Source: Verrucomicrobiota bacterium (GTDB taxonomy: Bacteria > Verrucomicrobiota > Verrucomicrobiia > Opitutales > Opitutaceae). Taken from it: 54,460 bases of DNA. Of this stretch, positions 49,950-54,460 are shown in pieces. The DNA lies in the NCBI GenBank assembly GCA_023426435.1, contig JAFAAS010000049.1, forward strand, positions 1 through 54,460. The letters run 5' to 3'. A program made the translations under genes and the position numbers. The stretch's first letter is position 1. The number at the start of each line of letters is the position of its first letter. The notes beneath the pieces were generated by a model. The model searched no databases. It was given only the letters and a program-made list of their open reading frames with translations, and had not been told where the DNA came from.

Positions 49950-51668
49950 CTAGCGTTTCGGGTCGGACTCGTAGCCCTTGGCGGTGCGGGCCCAGCGGGC
50001 GAGCGTGAGGCGGTGGATTTTGGCGTTGTGGCGGACGTCGACGGGGAATTTTTCGCGGAAGTAGAAGAGCTTGATGGAGGCGGTCGCGGGATGCTGGAGC
50101 GCGAGTTGGCGGAGCTCGCGGGCGAAGGCGCGGGATTCGGTCGAGTCGCGAAGTTTGATTTCGACGACGACGGCGGGGCGCTGCTGGCCGGGATCGCCGA
50201 GGCCGATGAGGGCGCAGCGGGTGACGCGCGGGTGTTGGCGGAAGATTTGTTCGACGGGCTCGGTGAAGAGCGGGCCGGAGGCGGTTTGGACGCGTTCGAC
50301 CTTGCGGCCGCAGAACCAGAGGCGGTTGTCGGCGTCGAGGTAGCCGCAGTCGCCGAGGCGGTGGAAGACGGCGGCGGAGGCGCCGCCGGTTTGGAGTTCG
50401 GAGTCTGGGGTTTGGAGTTTGGCGACCTGCGTGGCCTTGGGATTGTTGTCGTATTCGCGGGTGACGACGGGGCCGCGGGCGATGATTTCGCCGATTTGGC
50501 CGCGGGGGAGTTCGCGGGCGTCGGCGAGGGTGGCGATGGGGGCGTCGGTGATCGCGATGATGCGGACGTCGATTTCGGCGAGCGGGCGGCCGACGCAGGC
50601 GCCGACGGGGGAAGTGTCACCTATTAGGTGACACTTTGATGGGTCGAGGGCGAGGGTGAGGATTTCGGCGGAGGAGATGGTGGAGATGGGGAGGGATTCG
50701 GTGGCGCCGTAGGGGCTGTGGAGTTGGCCGTTGGGGAGGAGTTGGCGGGAGGCGGACCAGAGTTGGGCGGGGACGGGGGCGCCGGCGCAGAGGACGCGGC
50801 GAAGGGATGGAAGGGTGAGGTTTCGGGCGAGGCAGTGGTCGGCGATTTTGCGCCAGAGCGTGGGCGACCCGAAGGAGTTGGTGACGTTTTCCTGGCGGAT
50901 GGCTTGGACGATTTTCGCGGGATCGACGGCGGCGGGGCGGCGCGGGTCGATTTCGGGCACGATGGTGGTCATGCCGAGGGCGGGGTTGAAGAGCGCGAAG
51001 ATGGGCAGGAGCGGGAGGTCGATTTCGCCGGGCTGGATGGCATAGGTGTCGCAGATCAGGCGGACCTGGGCGTCGAACATGCCGTGTTCGTAGCAGACGC
51101 CCTTGGGCGAACCGGTGGAACCGGAGGTGAAGAGGATGGCGGCGAGATCGGAGGGGGCGCTGGGAGCGGGTTGAGCGTTGAGAGTGGAGGGTTGAGAGCT
51201 GGGAAGCGTGAGGCGGGAGGTGAGCGAGGAGGAGGCGGTGATGCGGGTGGTGATGGTTTTGAAGGGGCGGCGGAAGAGGCGGCTGACGAGTTGGGCGAGC
51301 GGGATGCCGACGAGGGCGCGGGGTCGGGAGCTGGCGACGCAGGCGAGGAAGTTTTTCAGGCCCATGCCGGGATCGATGATCACGGGCACGGCCCCGAGGC
51401 GGAAAAGGGCGAAGGCGGAGGCGATGAGCGGGAGGCCCTGGCGGACCATGACGAGCGTTCGGTCGCCGCGGCGGATGCCGGCGGTGGTGAGACGGTGGCA
51501 CCATGCGGCGACCTCGGCGTCGAGTTCGGCGAAGGTGAGCGTGAGGTAGTCGATGCTGCCGGAGCGGGTGCGGCCGCGCGGGATTTTTAGCGCGGCGCGC
51601 GCGGGGTGCGCGGCGGCCATCGAGGCGAGATGGCGGGAGATGTTGGCGTTGGGGGTGTCGGCGGACAC
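49950..51668 (-). CDS. oleC: OleC-like AMP-dependent beta-lactone synthetase
   Basis: A 572-residue ANL-superfamily enzyme. LFTSGSTGSPKGVCYEHGMF is the P-loop, YGATESLPIS the A5 motif, and LGDCGYLDADNRLWFCGRKVERV the A7/A8 region. IDPGMGLKNFLACVASSRP and MTTIVPEIDPRRPAAVDP are typical of OleC, which turns beta-hydroxy acids into beta-lactones in olefin synthesis. The A10 Lys region reads DVRHNAKIHRLTLARWA. Start is GTG 51668. Three apparent insertions of repeat origin interrupt it: Ser/Pro/Gln-rich at 51160-51205, KCHLIGDT at 50612-50636 and LQTPDSELQTGG at 50388-50422. oleA and oleB are not in the window. Confidence 0.9.
   Translation of the reverse strand: MSADTPNANISRHLASMAAAHPARAALKIPRGRTRSGSIDYLTLTFAELDAEVAAWCHRLTTAGIRRGDRTLVMVRQGLPLIASAFALFRLGAVPVIIDPGMGLKNFLACVASSRPRALVGIPLAQLVSRLFRRPFKTITTRITASSSLTSRLTLPSSQPSTLNAQPAPSAPSDLAAILFTSGSTGSPKGVCYEHGMFDAQVRLICDTYAIQPGEIDLPLLPIFALFNPALGMTTIVPEIDPRRPAAVDPAKIVQAIRQENVTNSFGSPTLWRKIADHCLARNLTLPSLRRVLCAGAPVPAQLWSASRQLLPNGQLHSPYGATESLPISTISSAEILTLALDPSKCHLIGDTSPVGACVGRPLAEIDVRIIAITDAPIATLADARELPRGQIGEIIARGPVVTREYDNNPKATQVAKLQTPDSELQTGGASAAVFHRLGDCGYLDADNRLWFCGRKVERVQTASGPLFTEPVEQIFRQHPRVTRCALIGLGDPGQQRPAVVVEIKLRDSTESRAFARELRQLALQHPATASIKLFYFREKFPVDVRHNAKIHRLTLARWARTAKGYESDPKR
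50388..50422. repeat. Low-complexity repeat insert within oleC
   Basis: Direct words ttggagttcgg, agtctgggg, tttggagtttgg encode LQTPDSELQTGG on the minus strand. The words match the intergenic repeat at 3578-3646 in reverse. Confidence 0.6.
50612..50636. repeat. 25-bp palindrome copy H, in frame inside oleC
   Basis: Same 25 bases as copy G: arms aagtgtcacc and ggtgacactt around tatta. It encodes KCHLIGDT between LDPS and SPVGACVG of the OleC-like protein. Confidence 0.95.
51160..51205. repeat. Low-complexity repeat insert within oleC (gttgagag type)
   Basis: Words gggttgagcg, ttgagagtgg, agggttgagag encode a Ser/Gln/Pro/Ala stretch (SSQPSTLNAQPAPS) on the minus strand, just before the ATP-binding loop. 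Confidence 0.6.
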
Positions 51669-51836
51669 GGGGTGGAGGGCGAGCGCGGCGGGGAGAACAG
51701 AGATGCTTCGCGTCGGCTCAGCAAGACCGAGAGGGGGAGTCGGCCTGGCGGTGGAGTTCCGATGGGACCAGGGTGCTTCGACGGCTCGGCGGGACCCCGA
51801 CGGGTCGGGGCAGGCTGCCTCGCCCTACCCTGAGAC

Positions 51837-51863
51837 GAGCCCGACGGGACGTCGGGCTCCACC
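51837..51863. repeat. REP-like hairpin, class B
   Basis: GAGCCCGACG, gga, CGTCGGGCTC, CACC. It follows immediately downstream of the RNase D stop codon on the minus strand (GGTGGAG head after the TAG), and could act on the 3' end of that transcript. Confidence 0.8.
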
Positions 51864-53032
51864 TATTTCAGCGAGGGGATTTCGCGGAGGAGGTTGGCTT
51901 GCCAGGGGAGGAGCAGTTCGTCGAGGCGGGACGGGGCGCGGGCGATTTGGGCGAGTTGGGCGCGGTTGGCGATGAGCGTGGGATCGAGCTCGAGTTTGGC
52001 GGCGATTTTGTCGCGGTCGTCTTTGATGCGATCGAGGCGCTCGATTTCGGATTGAGAGAGCGAGACGTGATTGGGGTCGCGGCCGCGGCGGCGCGGGAGC
52101 GTTTTCGGGTCGCGGGCGAGGCCGGCCTTGATGGCGGCGGCGAGCGACGGGGCGAGGCGGTCGTGGCGGCGGCCGAGGTGGATGTTGGCGAGGATGGTGG
52201 CCTCGGATTCGCCGGTTTCGGCGGCGTTGGCGATTTTGAGGAGGAGCTCGGAGGAGCAGACCTTGAAGGGCGGGACGTCGAGGCGTTGGGCGGTTTGTTC
52301 GCGCCAGTGCCAGACGGCGTGGAGGACGGGCAGGCCGGGGCCGCGGAGGCGTTCGCTGCGGCCGATGCGCCAGTCGTTTTCATCGGCGGGTGCGAAGCCG
52401 TTTGAGCCGGAGTCGATTTGGGCGCGGCATTGCTGGTGAAGCCATTCGAGCCGGCCGAGTTTGGTGAGCTCGCGGGTGAGGATGTCGCGGAGCGCGGGCA
52501 GGTGGAAGACGTCGAGCGCGGCGTAATCGAGCATCTTCTGGGTGAGCGGGCGTTTGGACCAGTTGGCTTTCTGGGAGTCTTTCGAGAGTTTGACGCCGAA
52601 GTGGTCTTCGAGGAGCGAGGCGAGGCCGATGCGCGGCCGGTTGATGAGTTGGGCGGCGAGCATCGTGTCGAAGATGCTCCTGGGGCGGAAGCGGCAGAAA
52701 TCGTGCAGGAGGCGGAGGTCGAAATCGCTCCCGTGCATGATCAGGTGTTTCTCGGCGAGGCGGGACCAGAGGCCGTCGAGTTGGAGAGGCGCGAGCGAGT
52801 CGACGAGGAAGATCTGGTCGCCGACGAGGAACTGCAGGAGGCAGACCCGCGTGCGGTAGTGATACATGTTATCCGCCTCGGTATCGAGGGCGACCTCGTC
52901 GACCCGGTCGAGGGCGTCGAGGAGTGGCGTGATTTGACCAGGCTGGTCGATGAGGGTGTAGGCGGGCGGGCGAGAACTCACTTTGATACCTAGCAATCGG
53001 CGAACGCGGAACGGAAGGAAACGTGAAATCAT
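51863..53032 (-). CDS. rnd: Ribonuclease D-like 3'-5' exonuclease
   Basis: A 389-residue DEDDy exonuclease. Exo I is VALDTEADNMYHY, Exo II IMHGSDFDLRLLHDF, and Exo III DYAALDVFHLPAL with the characteristic Tyr four residues before Asp. A C-terminal HRDC domain contains PVLHAVWHWREQTAQRLDVPP. It trims 3' ends of tRNA and other stable RNAs. Length fits RNase D. ATG 53032 is preferred to an in-frame TTG at 53038. It lies 13 bp after the end of the HDAC-like gene on the same strand and may be read with it. A class B REP hairpin directly follows its stop. Confidence 0.92.
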   Translation of the reverse strand: MISRFLPFRVRRLLGIKVSSRPPAYTLIDQPGQITPLLDALDRVDEVALDTEADNMYHYRTRVCLLQFLVGDQIFLVDSLAPLQLDGLWSRLAEKHLIMHGSDFDLRLLHDFCRFRPRSIFDTMLAAQLINRPRIGLASLLEDHFGVKLSKDSQKANWSKRPLTQKMLDYAALDVFHLPALRDILTRELTKLGRLEWLHQQCRAQIDSGSNGFAPADENDWRIGRSERLRGPGLPVLHAVWHWREQTAQRLDVPPFKVCSSELLLKIANAAETGESEATILANIHLGRRHDRLAPSLAAAIKAGLARDPKTLPRRRGRDPNHVSLSQSEIERLDRIKDDRDKIAAKLELDPTLIANRAQLAQIARAPSRLDELLLPWQANLLREIPSLK

Positions 53033-53045
53033 GCGCAAATCCGAG

Positions 53046-53906
53046 TCATTTCTCCCAAGAGGTGAGCCACGCGTCGATCAGCAAAGGCAGATCGTCGCTG
53101 TAGCCGCCTTCGAGGACGGCGGCGGCGGGGAGTCCGGTTTCGCGGAGCCAGCGTCCGAGGGTGGAGAAGTCCTCGATTTCCAACGTCATAGACGTGATCG
53201 GATCGCGTGCATAGGCATCGAAACCGGCGGAAACGAGGATGACGGTCGGATCGAAGGCGATGACGGCGTCGAGGGATTCGCGGAGAGCCTTCATGTGCTC
53301 GGCGCGCGCGGTGTGGGGCGCTATTGGCCAGTTTTTGCAATTATCGAACGAGCGCGTGCCGGTGCCGGGGTAGCCGGGGTATTGGTGGACGGAGGAAAAC
53401 AGGATTCCGTGGCGGGTGTGGACGATGGCTTCGGTGCCGTTGCCGTGATGGGCGTCGAAGTCCCAGATCGCGACGCGTGGGACGTGGAGTTTTTCGCGGA
53501 GGAAGAGCGCGGCGACGGCGATGCTGTTGAGGTAGCAGAAGCCCATGGCTTGCTCGGCGGTGGCGTGGTGGCCGGGCGGGCGCATGAGGGAGAAAACGGC
53601 TTGGCGGTCCATCACGGCGATTTCGGCGGCGGTGATGGCGGCGCCGGCGGCGCGGCGGGCGTGGGTGTAGATGTTGGGGAAGTGAGGGGTGTCGGCGTCG
53701 AAATCGCGGGCGATCTGGAGGCGTTGAAGGTGTTCGGGAGCGTGGGCGAGGAGGAGAAAATCTTCGGCGGCGGGGTTGGGGACGCGCCAGAGCCAGTGGG
53801 GATGGGCGGCTTGGAGGTGGGCGGCGGATTTCGTGATGCGCGCGGGTTGTTCGGGGCGCATCGAGGAGCCGTAGTCGGCGCATTGCGGATCGTGGAGGAT
53901 CAGCAT
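53046..53906 (-). CDS. Histone deacetylase family protein
   Basis: A 286-residue arginase-fold deacetylase like bacterial HDACs and acetoin-utilisation proteins. SLMRPPGHHATAEQAMGFC holds the catalytic His pair, VAIWDFDAHHGNGTEAI supplies zinc ligands Asp and His, LVSAGFDAYARDP the third zinc Asp region, and AAVLEGGYSDD closes the active site. It probably removes acyl groups from lysines or small amines such as polyamines; the substrate is not deducible. Length is short but complete for a bacterial member. It is divergent from queC across an imperfect hairpin (53916-53999) and 13 bp upstream of rnd. Confidence 0.93.
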   Translation of the reverse strand: MLILHDPQCADYGSSMRPEQPARITKSAAHLQAAHPHWLWRVPNPAAEDFLLLAHAPEHLQRLQIARDFDADTPHFPNIYTHARRAAGAAITAAEIAVMDRQAVFSLMRPPGHHATAEQAMGFCYLNSIAVAALFLREKLHVPRVAIWDFDAHHGNGTEAIVHTRHGILFSSVHQYPGYPGTGTRSFDNCKNWPIAPHTARAEHMKALRESLDAVIAFDPTVILVSAGFDAYARDPITSMTLEIEDFSTLGRWLRETGLPAAAVLEGGYSDDLPLLIDAWLTSWEK

Positions 53907-53915
53907 GGGACAAGA

Positions 53916-53999
53916 GCCGCAAAAAGGCGCAGAAGTCGCAAGAAGCCAAACCGGGTCAGGACTTTATCTTTGGCGGATTTTGCGCCTTCTTTGCGCGAC
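53916..53999. repeat. Imperfect hairpin between HDAC-like gene and queC
   Basis: gccgcaaaaaggcgcag, aagtcgc (53916-53939) pairs with gcggattttgcgcc, ttctttgcg (53973-53995). It fills almost the whole 100-bp divergent gap, so promoters of both genes must overlap it. Confidence 0.75.
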
Positions 54000-54006
54000 A
54001 CAGACG

Positions 54007-54460
54007 ATGAATGTGGTGGTGCTTTGTTCCGGTGGGATGGATTCGGTGGCGGCGCTGTATTGGGCGGCGCGGGAACATCGCGTGAGTGCGGTGGCGAGTT
54101 TCGATTACGGGGCAAAGCACAATCATCGTGAACTGCCTTATGCCGCGGAGCATGCGGCGAAGCTCGGGGCGCGGCATGAGGTGATTGGGCTGGAGTTTGT
54201 GAACCGGTTGTTTGCGTCGGATTTGTTGAAGAGCGGCGGCGAAATTCCGGAGGGGCATTACGAAGCGGAGAACATGAAGCAGACGGTGGTGCCGTTTCGG
54301 AATGCCATTTTGCTGTCGGTGGCGGGCGGGTTGGCCGAGAGCGTGGGCGCGACGGGAGTGGTGAGCGCGGCGCATGGGGGCGACCACGCCATTTACCCGG
54401 ATTGCCGCGAGGAGTTCATGCGGGCCATGGGGGATGCGATGCGGCTGGGGACCTATGCGA
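54007..54460 (+). CDS. queC: 7-cyano-7-deazaguanine synthase (3' end beyond right edge)
   Basis: The first 151 codons are present. MNVVVLCSGGMDSVAALYWA contains the SGGMDS PP-loop that binds ATP. FDYGAKHNHRELPYAAEHA and MKQTVVPFRNAILLSVAGG (the conserved VPFRN motif) are typical of QueC, which converts 7-carboxy-7-deazaguanine to preQ0 on the way to queuosine in tRNA. HGGDHAIYPDCREEFM adds support. The zinc-binding cysteines near the C-terminus lie outside the window. ATG 54007 gives the exact family start. The HDAC-like gene is divergent and unrelated. Confidence 0.93.
   Translation, partial: MNVVVLCSGGMDSVAALYWAAREHRVSAVASFDYGAKHNHRELPYAAEHAAKLGARHEVIGLEFVNRLFASDLLKSGGEIPEGHYEAENMKQTVVPFRNAILLSVAGGLAESVGATGVVSAAHGGDHAIYPDCREEFMRAMGDAMRLGTYA

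Overview
The window is high-GC bacterial DNA that looks like a Verrucomicrobiota chromosome, most likely Opitutaceae. This is inferred from the gene mix (oleC and oleD, a very large multi-HAMP hybrid kinase, a large TonB-dependent receptor beside maltodextrin enzymes, CgeB-type glycosyltransferases), from sparse Shine-Dalgarno sequences and from abundant repeat hairpins. No rRNA, tRNA, CRISPR array or transposase gene was seen.

Layout. 1-2.0 kb: left-truncated nucleotidyltransferase, a small ORF and DNA topoisomerase IB. 2.5-13.1 kb: nine co-oriented genes (sugar-type SDR, MDR dehydrogenase, Gfo/Idh/MocA oxidoreductase, one GT4, three CgeB-like glycosyltransferases, a methyltransferase, an MsbA-type ABC exporter), which read as one pathway that makes and exports a decorated glycan or glycolipid. 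13.2-22.0 kb: two hybrid histidine kinases, the second with twelve 276-bp HAMP repeats. 22.3-25.6 kb: a beta-hydroxyacid dehydrogenase, a glutathionyl-hydroquinone reductase, a DUF2145-like exported protein and a small exported protein. 25.8-28.8 kb: a LysR regulator, then an RmlD-like SDR preceded by four tandem truncated copies of its own leader and 5' end. 28.8-29.3 kb: a non-coding, AT-rich, palindrome-dense stretch. 29.3-38.5 kb: MalQ, TonB receptor, GH13 amylase and a six-hairpin-glycosidase-like protein, an alpha-glucan uptake and processing group. 38.6-43.0 kb: GT4, a phosphodiesterase/EEP fusion and a VTT membrane protein, possibly lipid-linked. 43.2-54.5 kb: gmk, a membrane protein, a four-helix-bundle S23 gene inside an inverted repeat, miaB, a metallophosphatase, a lytic transglycosylase, oleD, oleC, rnd, an HDAC-like deacetylase and the start of queC.

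The most unusual content is the repeat layer. There is a family of about 25-bp near-perfect palindromes, two copies of which lie in frame inside oleD and oleC and add the peptide KCHLIGDT. There are REP-like hairpins with a GTAG or GTGG head, one of them inside the signal peptide of a lytic transglycosylase. Several families of roughly 100-bp imperfect hairpins are built from 9-12 nt direct repeats. One of these brackets an S23/IVS-type gene and also occurs nearby without the gene. On a larger scale, the + strand changes from C-rich (left about 29 kb, whichever strand is coding) to G-rich (right about 20 kb), as expected at a replication origin or an inversion breakpoint.

Starts were chosen by homology and by avoiding repeat-derived N-terminal extensions. 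Family assignments come from recognisable motifs only; no database search was run.
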